Below are positions 1-15,777 of a DNA stretch of 64,000 nucleotides, one piece after another. The notes below the pieces were generated by a model, which made no database searches, was not told the origin of the DNA, and worked only from the letters and a program-made list of their open reading frames with translations. The first letter of the stretch is position 1; each line of letters begins with the position of its first letter. The position numbers and the translations under genes were made by a program. Origin of the DNA: Chlorophyllum brunneum (taxonomy: Eukaryota > Basidiomycota > Agaricomycetes > Agaricales > Agaricaceae); assembly GCA_963576785.1 (NCBI GenBank), contig OY756149.1, positions 1-64,000 of the forward strand, read 5' to 3'.

Positions 1-102
1 ACCCTAACCCTAACCCTAACCCTAACCCTAACCCTAACCCTAACCCTAACCCTAACCCTAACCCTAACCCTAACCCTAACCCTAACCCTAACCCTAACCC
101 TA
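1..102. repeat. Terminal telomere array (CCCTAA)n
   Basis: About 17 uninterrupted copies of the 6 bp unit CCCTAA (TTAGGG on the other strand) start at base 1. This is the usual fungal telomere repeat, and the C-rich strand reads 5'->3' inward, as expected at a left chromosome end. The array runs directly into the retroelement with only a short 'aaaccc' variation at 101-107. The true telomere may extend beyond the window. Confidence 0.97.
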
Positions 103-126
103 AACCCAGGCTTCGTAGAAAATACG

Positions 127-1995
127 TTGTCCAATATTCCCACGGATTATCAGGCGGATCCTCTTGCGAGGGGCCTTGCACCGCCTGTAAAACGTATCCA
201 AGAGTACCTCACCTCTCATAACCTTGTGGTGACACTCACGGACAAAAATCTTGGGTGCGCGGTTTGCCCCGCCGCCTGGATCAAGGAGAAATCCCTTCAA
301 CTCTTGTCAAACGAACTCGACTATCTTCCACTTTCCTATAGAGAAGTCAATGAGTTACAACTGGCCAAACGTGTTGAAATTGAGGGGATCGTGGAGTGGT
401 TGGAATCTTCATTCGACCACCCACAGTTACCGAAGTTCATCGGAAATATGTTGGAGAAAGCCGCGGCGAATCCCGCCCGGCACATTCCGCAATTCTATTG
501 TATTCCGAAAATACATAAGAATCCCGTAAAAGGGCGGCCGATCCTGCCGTGCCATTCCGTTGTTCAAGGACCTGCCGGTAAATTTGTATCGAAAAGTCTT
601 AAACCTGTTATCAAACAGGCGCCGTTTATCATCCATGGATCCAAGGATTTGGCGATAAAATTAAGCAAGTTAAATCTTCCCCGCTATAAGCTGATAGATG
701 GGAATGTGTACACTTTGTACTTGATTAGCGGCGATGTCGTCGCTTTTTACCCACACGTTGACGTTGAGCTCGCTCATCAGATTGCGCGGGGGTACTTCGG
801 CAAGTATCTCCGAGAGGAGAAGTATCCACATGACGTGGTCAAGATGAACATGGAATCTATGCTATTCCAGAAATGTCTAGACGCGGCGGATTTAAACTTA
901 ATCATGCAGTTCGATGGGAACTTCTATAAACAGAATCGTGGCTTAGCGATGGGCGTTGCGTCTAGTCCTGATCTGGCTAATCTCTATGGTGTATTCCACG
1001 AGTTAGATTTTCCGTTTATAAATAATAATTCCCGTGTACCTTATTATGGAAGGTACATTGACGATTGTTTGGCTCTGGTGTATGCAAAGTCCGAGGAGGA
1101 CGCTATCTCCGAGATGTCCAAACTTAATTTTGCGAACTGCGAATTAGAATGGGTTAGCTCAGCTAGTCAAATGACTTTCCTAGACATGTTGTTGTTCTTC
1201 GATGAGAAGAATAGGCTTCAACATAAAGCCTATAGGAAACAGCTAAACCATTTTGAGCGCATACCATGGGTCAGTTTTCACCCACTTTACGTGAAAAGAG
1301 GAACCTTCCTCGGAGAACTGTCACGGGTCGCCACTTTGTGCAGCCGGTTCCCAGATTATCTGGAAGCTTGCAAAGATGTAGCTTGCATCTACATCGCACG
1401 TGGTTACCCCGTCGGTGTTGTTAACTCGTGGTTTAAACAAAACTACAAAGCACGTTGGGAATCGAGGTTGAGAGAGACCCAAGTAGCACGGGCAGACGTG
1501 CTTGTGCTTAAAAGCGAGTATAACCCCGCGTGGGATTATGTTAACGCTCAACTTCTTGAGGAACACATAAAACAAGGTTGGCTTAGCGCTTTGCAGCAAT
1601 GGGCTATCACTGATTCGGATCTCCCGCGGGAGATTCGACAGCGTGAAACCAGTCGGGTACCTCCGTACCAGTACGAAGCCTCGCACGCCGGCGCGCCGCC
1701 TTCTGGGGCCGCTGAGCACTTGCTTGGCCTAGGAGCGTATGGGGAATACCTTAGATTGGATAAGACCTCAGTTTTTGACAAGCGTGTGATTGTGAGCAAG
1801 AAGCGCACGATTAATCTCTTTGACTTGTCGGCGATTTGGAAACGCCGTGTTCTTGAATTAACTGATGAAACTATATTTTATGATGACGAGACGGATATCG
1901 CCTATCATCGCGATTATGATCGCAACGTTTCATCGGGTACTTTTCCAGCTATGGACACCGGAGCTGATCCGGAGTACTATGGTCTCACGCAGTAA
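127..1995 (+). CDS. Penelope-like reverse transcriptase, probably 5' truncated
   Basis: Encodes about 620 residues of a Penelope-like RT. Visible motifs are DKNLG near residue 40, GRPILPCHS (~137), the GDVVAFYPHVD palm motif (~203), the NRGLAMGVASSPDLANLY template-grip motif (~270), the catalytic YIDD box (~311) and the thumb-side TFLDMLL motif (~350). The tail after about residue 450 shows no GIY-YIG domain. Codon 1 here is TTG; the frame has no ATG for about 100 residues and stays open upstream through the telomere as CTA-ACC (Leu-Thr) codons, so the native N terminus is missing or unassignable. Catalytic residues look intact. RTs of this group are sisters of telomerase RT and are thought to prime from telomeric 3' overhangs. 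Confidence 0.88.
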   Translation: MSNIPTDYQADPLARGLAPPVKRIQEYLTSHNLVVTLTDKNLGCAVCPAAWIKEKSLQLLSNELDYLPLSYREVNELQLAKRVEIEGIVEWLESSFDHPQLPKFIGNMLEKAAANPARHIPQFYCIPKIHKNPVKGRPILPCHSVVQGPAGKFVSKSLKPVIKQAPFIIHGSKDLAIKLSKLNLPRYKLIDGNVYTLYLISGDVVAFYPHVDVELAHQIARGYFGKYLREEKYPHDVVKMNMESMLFQKCLDAADLNLIMQFDGNFYKQNRGLAMGVASSPDLANLYGVFHELDFPFINNNSRVPYYGRYIDDCLALVYAKSEEDAISEMSKLNFANCELEWVSSASQMTFLDMLLFFDEKNRLQHKAYRKQLNHFERIPWVSFHPLYVKRGTFLGELSRVATLCSRFPDYLEACKDVACIYIARGYPVGVVNSWFKQNYKARWESRLRETQVARADVLVLKSEYNPAWDYVNAQLLEEHIKQGWLSALQQWAITDSDLPREIRQRETSRVPPYQYEASHAGAPPSGAAEHLLGLGAYGEYLRLDKTSVFDKRVIVSKKRTINLFDLSAIWKRRVLELTDETIFYDDETDIAYHRDYDRNVSSGTFPAMDTGADPEYYGLTQ

Positions 1996-3192
1996 TTCGC
2001 CATTAACTGCCCCTTTCTGATGCCTAGCTCAGACGGAGGGGGTGGGGCTGAAGAGCGCAGCAGAGCGTGTGTGGCGGTTTTGGTCCCGATCTCGATACTC
2101 ATCGGGTAGGACATGCTTCTATGGCACCGAGTAACCGGTGCCGAAGGCCCTAATGCGGGCTGAGTGGATATCGGATACTATCCACGTGGGAGTGTGTGAA
2201 TTTGTGGGCGAGTAACGGCCCCTCACCTTACGTCGACGCCAGGGTATGGATACCAATTGGTTAGAGGGGCATAAGCCTCTTGCCGTCCCGGGAAGGACGT
2301 TAAAATATAAACGAGGAACTGGGAACCCGCGCCGGGGAAAACGTCGGCGTCCCTATGGGTAGACGTCGCATAGATGTCGAATATAAGTTCCATATTTGTC
2401 AACCAACATACCCCTCTGTCCGATTTATCTGTGACTGTCACACCTGGGGAAGGGTGCGGGGACGGCCCTTAGTGATGTAAGCGTGGGACAAGCCGCACAA
2501 GATGGCCTCTGTCCGTGCGACTAGAAACGGGGATACGAAGCCGTAGTTTAGTACCTGGACTCGTGACTTTTGCAGGGGAGCAGGCCTATTTCGGGGGCTG
2601 CTGAGACCCGCTGGTGCTTCCGCGAATCGCTTCGTGGAGTTCCATGGCCGGCCACGGCCTTAAAGGATATAAGTACCCCGGGTAGTTCCCGGTGAGAAGT
2701 TTATCCGGACCTTTAGATGGTCATCGGCGATGCCTAAAGCTCGGCCGATGTATTGTTCGTGAAGATATTCATGGCGGTACGTACTCTATCTACTTCGAGT
2801 AAGTGGGGCAGCTTTCTAACCAGTTGGCAGTCATAAAAATTCCCACCCAACCCTCACCCTCACCTAACGGTGCCGCTTCGCGGACGGGTTTCGGGATTGG
2901 GTGGGAATTTTCACTTTAGCAGATCAAAACTATGAAGATAATCTATTTTTAGAGTACACGTTTACGTAAGCAACATTACGTAAGGAGTCACGTGAGTGCT
3001 CGGTAAGCATGTTTGTCGCTGTTTACAATTTGATCCGATCAACGGAAGCTTCGGAGCTCCGTCGGACCCGAGTAACTATTTTTAGCACGCCGATTCCCAT
3101 GGAATGTCAAGGAATGACAGCTGTCAACTGTCACATCGTGGGTAGAGTGGACTTAGAAGTCCTTCTATCTTAAGAACAAGGTAAAATAAACA
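1996..3192 (+). other. Non-coding 3' region of the Penelope-like element
   Basis: About 1.2 kb between the RT stop codon and the ribozyme. It has no credible ORF and several G-rich stretches. It contains the long hairpin annotated at 2836-2911. In this element class the region would be the 3' UTR of the transposition RNA. Confidence 0.55.
2836..2911. repeat. Perfect 15-bp inverted repeat in the retroelement 3' region
   Basis: AAAATTCCCACCCAA at 2836-2850 is exactly matched in reverse complement by TTGGGTGGGAATTTT at 2897-2911. The 46 nt loop contains degenerate telomere-like CCCTCA and CCTAAC units. In RNA this would form a stable stem in the element's 3' UTR. Role unknown. Confidence 0.85.
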
Positions 3193-3268
3193 AGTGCAAA
3201 GCGCCTGATGAGCTGTATATAACAGCGAAATCCTTGTGGGCTAACCCCCCACTCGATTGCGTTGCACT
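3193..3268 (+). ncRNA. Hammerhead ribozyme (type I-like) of the retroelement
   Basis: All hammerhead core elements are present in order. The stem I 5' strand is AGTGCAA (3193-3199) plus CGC (3202-3204). The core CTGATGA is at 3205-3211. Stem II is GCTGT/ACAGC (3212-3216 with 3222-3226) closed by an ATATA loop. GAAA is at 3227-3230. Stem III starts A-U, U-A, C-G (3230-3232 with 3255-3257) and carries an inner GTGGG/CCCAC hairpin (3236-3240 with 3248-3252). The cleavage triplet would be AUU, with cutting after 3258. The stem I 3' strand is GCG (3259-3261) plus TTGCACT (3262-3268), with an AG bulge at 3200-3201 that could make the usual loop contact with stem II. Hammerheads are known in Penelope-like elements. 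Confidence 0.85.
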
Positions 3269-3298
3269 CCAGCTCGTCAACTGAGTATTTTCATTATC

Positions 3299-3320
3299 AA
3301 ACCCTAACCCTAACCCTAAA
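3299..3320. repeat. Internal telomeric repeat tract at the element's 3' junction
   Basis: Three CCCTAA units directly follow the retroelement 3' end. They are in the same orientation as the terminal array and most simply mark the old chromosome end onto which the element was copied. Confidence 0.9.
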
Positions 3321-3532
3321 GAGGCCATGGATTGGGACGGTTGTGGGCTCATTGGAATCGAATTTAACAGCCCTATTTATTGGTATATAATTGCAATTTT
3401 ATATATGGCCTTGTATCCAGATACAGGCATTGATGGCACCCAGGGAGTAGACCCCTGGTTGGAGTGGTAATACTACTAGGAATCCGATGTTCAAATGTAA
3501 CCGAAGGTTTTTAGTACTAATCTTCATTAGGG

Positions 3533-3910
3533 ATGCTGGGAATTTGGTGGGGGCAAGTGACAGATGTTGTAGTTGATGAAGAGCAGCAAAGGCATTCATT
3601 ACGAAACGTCAGGAAGCTAATGCTGAAACCTAGGTAAAGCGGTCTATACATTGGGATCGGTGCTACGGACGTGAATGGGTGGTGTTGAAATTTTGGGGGC
3701 GGAGGTGGGAATAAATGTTGTCGTTGACAAAATATATCCAAGGCATCCATTAAGCAACTTCGGGGAGCTAATATTCGAATGTAAGGGAAGATTTCTATAT
3801 CTTGACTCAGTGGTATGGACCTGCGTGGGTGATGGTGACGTTTGGGGACGGGTAACGGGGTTAGGTGTTGTGGCTGACGAAGTACAGCTAAAGTGCTCAT
3901 TAACGAGGAA
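3533..3910 (-). repeat. Three diverged ~150-bp tandem repeats, LRR-like relic
   Basis: Three copies with a 150-151 bp period can be aligned on the block around 'tgttgt' at 3565, 3716 and 3866, each followed ~25 bp later by a 'gcat/gctcatt' block. On the minus strand they translate to related peptides: ALHQLQHLSLAP, FCQRQHLFPPPPP and LRQPQHLTPLPV. The xxLxxLxL look resembles a leucine-rich repeat of an F-box/LRR gene. The reading frame is not maintained across copies, so this is probably a subtelomeric gene relic rather than a gene. Confidence 0.45.
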
Positions 3911-4075
3911 GAGTAGAGGAGTAAGTTGAACTGTTTGTGTGCATCACGACAAGCATGACGGCCAGAAGGACGCCGGTGAAAAGCGAATGTTTCCTCGAAC
4001 AAACGATATTCTTCCTTCCCTCACGTTGTCCTTAGCCCTAGCTACTACGCTCGTACTGACATAAATTGTTTAGGT

Positions 4076-6788
4076 CTACAAGTCTGGCCTAGTCCCAGAC
4101 TCTCTACCTGAATCTTTATACTCTGACCCTTCCTCATCCTCCAAGTTCAAATTACGCAATCGTCTCCTACTCCGACGAACCACCGTCTTCATCTTCAATT
4201 TCGTTTTGACTCTGGCCTTTGGCTGCGGAGTTGGTGATGGGGTTTGATAAAACGAGATCGAGAGAACCTGTGGCGAATCCGGGGTGTGAGAACTCGGGGT
4301 GCCGTGGATTTGAGATACTTTTCGATGCTGTGAGTGTAGGTGGGTATGGAAGAGATCTGAACCGTAATCGAGGAGCAGTTCTTGGCCGGGTCGGATGTCT
4401 TTCGCTGTGAAAAAGATAAGGTTAGAAATTAAGCAAGTCGGGTAAAAGTCGCGTCGCTGACCTGCGAAGATTCCGATTCTGTGTTCGCCGTTGACGAGGC
4501 GTACTACTCAGAGCTGTTAGGGAGTCTGCAGAATATTTCGAGTGTAAAACGTACCATGTGCACGGACGTTAGCTCTGTCACCAGAGGCATGATTAATATA
4601 CCTCGACTCGTTCCCCATAGTGGACGCGTCCACCGACAACGTGGAATTGAGTTTAAACATGTATTGTCGGTGTACGTGTGCTGGGCTGGAAGTATTGTCA
4701 ATCTACGGTGAATGGTTGTCGAGCGGAGAGACATTGCGTACTCGCGGGATCTTGTCGTAAGGTCGTATATGAGTTCACCAACATACTCTAGGAATGACTT
4801 CAGCTCGGTGACAGAATGACGAACAAGGTTGTTGGTACCGGTGACAAGTTCCCCTTCGCTGGCGGCTTCTACGAGATAGAATCCAAGACCCCATCTACTC
4901 CTGAATACGACACCTCGCTACGGTGTACAAAACACGAGTCACAACGACATAGATACGGAACAATAGTCAATTACCTTGTATTGCATGTGCAGTAGGGACG
5001 AATTCCTGCACACATCCGCTGTAGGATCTAAATACCCGACCTTCAATGAGAAATATAACCAACATTTGGAAACGAAACCATACCCCGAGCACTACATTTC
5101 ACACATAACTCTGGATCACATTCCCGATGCGCACGAAAACATGGACATCGGTCCGTACCACAAGTCCTATTCACCAGGGACTTGGTCGATTTGGTACAAG
5201 TACACCCGCGCCATTTCCGAACACATATCTTGGAGCATTTGCAAGCGCCGATACGGTGCGCGTCGTTTGTAGCACAGGGACACTTTGTTGAGGAGTCGCA
5301 CGGACAGGGGTGACTGCAGGGATAGTTTCTGTTTGGGTGGTGAGGGTTGGTATATATATGCACGTGGGATAAGGAGGGACGGACGGTGTAAAGCTGTCAG
5401 AGTCAAAATCTAGCACGGGGGTAAGTGACGCGGAGTACGGTAATTGTGGGTAACTAATTTACCTCTAAACTCGATTTTGGCTGTCCCTGTGTTTTTGTGG
5501 GAAAGCGGTTTGGGTGTTTGCTTGTTTGGCGTAGGGCGGATTGGTGGTTGAGAGGGCAGCCACTGTTGACGTTGATATACAACCTAAAACAAACATCGGT
5601 CTTGGCAGTGAGTAGGGTAGTTGAAGGATGTACATACTTCGATACATGACTTTCGGATGATGACGGCTAGATCACAGGGTAGCGCGTCAGGTTCGTATTT
5701 GAATGTTGTATGTAGGATATCTAGGTCTTCGTCAGACCAATACGACATCTACTAGTGGATAGGAATATAGACAGGAATACGCACAGCTTCGGCAGGGGAA
5801 TTGTGCCGGAAACAGCTCTTGCCGCATGGTTCTTCCACCGCACTCAAGTTTCCGTTGGTCGGAGTGGGCTGGATTGACGGGGGTAAGGGTAATTCCCCAG
5901 CTCGTAGAGCCGTGAGTAGAGGTTGGGGAGTGAGGGACTGTTGAGCATACTGTGGACGGTGCAGTACCCGTGAAGACAGCTGGCGGTACAAAAGTATTGA
6001 AGTAGGTCATCAATGATTTGGGAGGGCGATGCACGCGTGTAGTGCGGTTCGTAGGGGACGTTCGTGCTGTGTAGGGGATCCTCTGGCGGCCATTCCGGGT
6101 AGTCTCTAAGTGAAATGATTAAGAGAAGGAGACGCCAGAGTGGACTATACGCTATACCTTCTACGAGCTCCCAAAAGGGATGTTATATTGTTAATTATAC
6201 TCGGGGGCATGATTTCTGTGGCCAGGATTTGCTGCGATGTCAGACCATGTAGTTTCATCAGCTTTTTGACGGCCTCAACGCATATAACCTCCACTAGAAA
6301 ACAGTGAGTAAGTTCGTATACCAAGCCGAGACATCAAATATACCGTCCGGGTCCTGTATGTCTTGCCACGCGAAATAATCATAATGGTGTGTTTGTCCCT
6401 CGTGGTTAAAGGCAGGATCGTCGGAGTAGGGGATAAAGGGCATAAAATTCGAGTCGTCTCCGACCATAGTACTGCGTGTTGTGGGGGTGCATGAAGTGTA
6501 CCCGGGATGGGGTTTTGTCACTTCCACTTCGACGACTTCTGTTGGAAGGGTATACGATTCAGATGGCTCGTCGTCCGAGTCGTATACTATGACGTTGAAA
6601 TACGGGGCGGAGGTAGAGTTTTCACGATTGGGTTCTTGGGCCGCTTCTTGGATCAACGGACTATCCGCCTGGGCAGTCCGCTTAAAAGAGTTCATGATTG
6701 TTGTATCGTGATGCTGCTTCCAAAAGTAGAAGCTTTCCCAACATGATTTAAAGACACTGAGAACGAGGGATTTCGGGGTGGGGTCCAT
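4076..6788 (-). CDS. E(z)/EZH2-like histone H3 lysine-27 methyltransferase (KMT6)
   Basis: Catalytic subunit of PRC2, which writes H3K27 methylation for gene silencing in the nucleus. Reading inward from ATG 6788-6786, the exons give an N-terminal acidic region with HHYDYFAWQD, a Cys/His segment (YFCTASCLHGYC; PCGKSCF), a SANT-like segment starting YWSDEDLDILHTTF (from 5748), and the CXC domain at ~5100-5328 (WRGCTCTK, RCPCFRAHRECDPELC). The SET domain follows: SRWGLGFYLVEAA, FLEYVGELIYD, SRYINHASGD, VNGEHRIGIFA and GQELLLDYG. A basic/acidic tail ends at TAG 4078-4076. Supported introns include 6343-6294, 6157-6106, 5637-5584, 5462-5410, 4741-4686, 4554-4504 and 4461-4405; some are only 35-38 nt. 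The junction near 5830-5960 is unresolved (exon choice or a frameshift). SET substrate, cofactor and catalytic-Tyr motifs look intact. Confidence 0.85.
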
Positions 6789-7047
6789 GGCGGAATGCAA
6801 TCAAGTTGAATTTGATGGAGTGTGGCCGATTTCCTGATTGGGAGCTCCTTTTCAAACACCAAGAATTCTTGGATTTTGGACGAAGAGGCTTGTGCGCTCG
6901 AAGACCTCGTAGCAGACGGAAATTTTATATTTATGTGGCGAGTTTACGCATGCGGATTCTGATTCCAAGGTTCCGAGTCAAAGCATCTTACATAAGTCCT
7001 GATTACATAGTCAAAAGTTGTAGTTTGTCGGTTTCTCATAGACCACG
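6789..7047. promoter_or_regulatory. Divergent promoter between KMT6 and the brr2 relic
   Basis: A 259 bp spacer separates two start codons pointing away from each other, so it presumably held a bidirectional promoter. No clear TATA box or other motif was recognised. Confidence 0.45.
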
Positions 7048-12952
<5,905 letters not shown>

Positions 12953-15777
12953 ATATCTCGCAATTAAGATTAGACAGTTATTATTTCGAGTACACACCGG
13001 TGTTCGTGTAGCTTTCCACTTGTACACCTAGTCTACAAAGGTGTTGATCGTCATCTAGGAACGGAACTTCCTAAGAAGTAGGAACAGTTCGAACACTGAG
13101 AGCGGGGTAGTAATAGTTATCTGTCGTAAGAACCAAGCAAACTTGCTCCTCAGTAGCTTGTCTCTATTGATCCTTCAAGCCTAGTTAATGTTGTTCCTTT
13201 CATCATTCACTCACTGGACGGGTGAAGGAAACAGATATTCTGCCTAGAGATAGTTACTGGGAACACCAAATGCACAAGGGTAGAAATATCATAAGGTTTT
13301 GGGTTTTGCGCAACACGGATGCCTCTGAAAATAAGCACCCAATGCTAAAAAAAATGACCTCTTGGTCCGCGGCCCAGATATCAAGGGTTAGACAGTGAAG
13401 TCACAGTGAATAGGTCGATGACACTGGCTAGAAGTTGAGCTAAGCGATGACGAGATCGTGCCCGGGGCAAACATCCATGCCTGTTCTCTGCAACAGGCTC
13501 GCCTGCTTCCTTCGAATATCAGCTTGTCTCAACTGACAGCGAGTATTTTTGGGAACAGACCCACCATTAATTCACCTCTGCTGGCGCATTTTCACTCTTC
13601 GCAATCTCGTATTTCCCAGATTTGCTCTCATTGTCCGCGCCGGTGTTCGCTGGTGGTATCCGACCTCTATAACAATACTTGCAGTACTCGGGTGTCAAGT
13701 ACATAGCACCTCTGGGGTCATAGATGGAATAATGCCTCATAGGAACAGTGAGTAGTGTCACCCTGTTTACTTCTTTTGGAACCAAATTCGACACTTTATT
13801 ACTTTCACATCCCGCCCAAATGACTCGCCCAAATCGCCACCACGCGCCGCCAACTTCAAGTTTCGAGAGGCTATTTACTCTCAACTCAGCCGCCGGGCTT
13901 CGAAGCCTTCGCTCTCATTGAGTGGTGGAAGTATACGATCAAGAAAAACGCGGACGCAACATGTCTAGAGGCTGATACAAATGAGAGAATCCACCGGATG
14001 AGATGGCGGCTCGCCTCTCACCGAAGAGCGTATGTTAAGATGCATAAACGGTCGAGACATTAGCTCAGAGAAAGTCTCAAAGTCCCGCTTCGAACATCAT
14101 CGGTATCGACAAGCCGACGGTTTGTCTGGGCGTTCATCCGGACACGAACAACCTAAAATCCACCCGTCCGTTAAAATTTCTCTCCCACCTCCACTCATCT
14201 CATCTCTAGCTATTCCATCCCCCTGCCGGAGCCACTCGACATCCGTCCCTGTCTTGACCGCCCTCGAGCGTAAAAATTTCCCTAATCCAAAGTGCATGGT
14301 GGATCCGTTACCACCGTCACCATCACCACGTCGACGCCCGTTGCCTATAATTACTACTCCTCCGTCACTCAGGGATTGAAACTCTCCAATGTTGTGCTTT
14401 CTTCCACCTCCTTCGTAGGCGATATAAGATTCGGGGGAATCACTGCCTGAAATACGTTTAATACTGCTTTATCCTAGTTCATTGTCACCAGAAAGATTGA
14501 GAACCGACAACACTCACCTTGGAGCGCAGAGCTTTGGCGAGGACCTACTACACCCCCTCCCCTTCATGAGTCCCCGCGGCTACAATACCTTCTACGAGCC
14601 TCATCTTGTGGACATATGGATAACACTAAACTGCTATCGAACCATCGAGTGTCGACCTATGGCTCATTCCAGCTACTTTGACGACTTCAACTTGGAGATC
14701 GACTTCTGGTTCGATCCGTTGTCGAGGGTTAATACGAGTCTGGGGAAGAAGAATAGTAGTAAAAAACCGCACATTAAAATAGGTGTACGGTGATTATCAT
14801 TGCGAAAAATTCGATTAGGTTTTTAAGATCAATTATACCACGACTAACTCTGAGCTTATCGCTTCCTGTGAAGCTGCAATCAGAGACGAAACACACTCCG
14901 GGGATTGGGTCCCCATCTCTGGCAAGTACCTCTTCCAATCAATACTGTCCTTGTCAACATCGTCCGCGTCAGTGCCGTTAACGCCAACGGTGACATTGCC
15001 TACGAAGCAAACTCATGGTTATGAGATCGCACCGGAAAATCCTTGGTAATGGTCTGTGTGTCGGACGGAAGGCCATCACGTCCATCCTTAGCATCAAACT
15101 TACATTTTACCCAAATTGTCAAGTATGCGTTGTGCCGATCTTTTATCTCGACGTTTTCCAACCCGCCCGGGGTGGGGTTTGATGCGTCATTGGATTGAGA
15201 GCGAACAAAGCGTCCCAAGGGTCAGTCACGTCGTATAGGTTCCAAAGGGCCACAAATAGGAGTTAGCGACATACCCATCAAAGTTAGGGGTCCATGGGTA
15301 TATTCAACCGAAAACTGGCACAGATGATCCCAGAAGCTCATGATAGTCATCCAGCCGTCGAAGGTCATGGAAAAGTGTGGAGCTGTTGATGCTATTAACG
15401 CAGTACGAGTCGCATTTCATCAACGGTATAAACAATGACAAATAGCATGCCTTTGGATGCCGGAGCGCACAAATCAACTCATTCTCAGCGCGATGGGAAT
15501 CACGACTAACTAGGCGTATATAGTGTCCATGATAACTCGATCTGCCTTCTTATGTCACACGATCTACAATCAACATCACTGGGGCAACCCCTAAAATATA
15601 AATAGGGTCTTTGTCCCATCCACCTCCGGAATAGTTGCTTACTAGACGTCTTCTCAAGATGTACGGATGATCACTCTACCGTTGCGATAGTCATTACGAT
15701 AAATGGCTAGCGCCTCACACCGCGACTAGTTAAAAAGGCTGAGGGCACGATGAAAGTTTTAGCGACATACATACGAC
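12953..15777. other. Gene-poor subtelomeric DNA
   Basis: About 2.8 kb in which I find no convincing gene. The longest ORFs (minus 13567-13884, plus 14032-14379, plus 14482-14793) lack recognisable domains. Short exon-like stretches near 14310-14450 and 14880-15050 may be relics of an unidentified gene. A TATA-like ATATAAATA lies near 15595. Confidence 0.5.

Larger units (their letters stand above)
103..3298 (+). mobile_element. Coprina-type (EN-minus) Penelope-like telomeric retroelement, 5'-truncated
   Basis: A terminal element lies between the chromosome-end telomere array and an internal telomere tract at 3299-3320. It holds one long reverse transcriptase ORF, a ~1.3 kb non-coding 3' region and a hammerhead ribozyme about 30 nt before its 3' end. 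No GIY-YIG endonuclease region is seen after the RT. Endonuclease-deficient Penelope-like elements (Athena of rotifers, Coprina of basidiomycetes) are known to sit at telomeres. At a left end the G-rich 3' overhang is on the bottom strand, so cDNA copied onto it leaves the sense strand on top with its 3' end inward, which is the orientation seen here. The 5' end is probably truncated and healed by telomerase. Confidence 0.85.

Noticed and set aside
3517..4002. 161-codon minus-strand ORF as a gene
   Set aside because: It spans the diverged tandem repeats, begins in low-complexity sequence, overlaps the E(z) 3' flank and does not keep one repeat frame. Treated as a repeat relic.
5167..5416. Separate short ORFs in the E(z) locus
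   Set aside because: They are pieces or wrong-frame extensions of E(z) exons; the splice joins reproduce the SANT-CXC-SET order.
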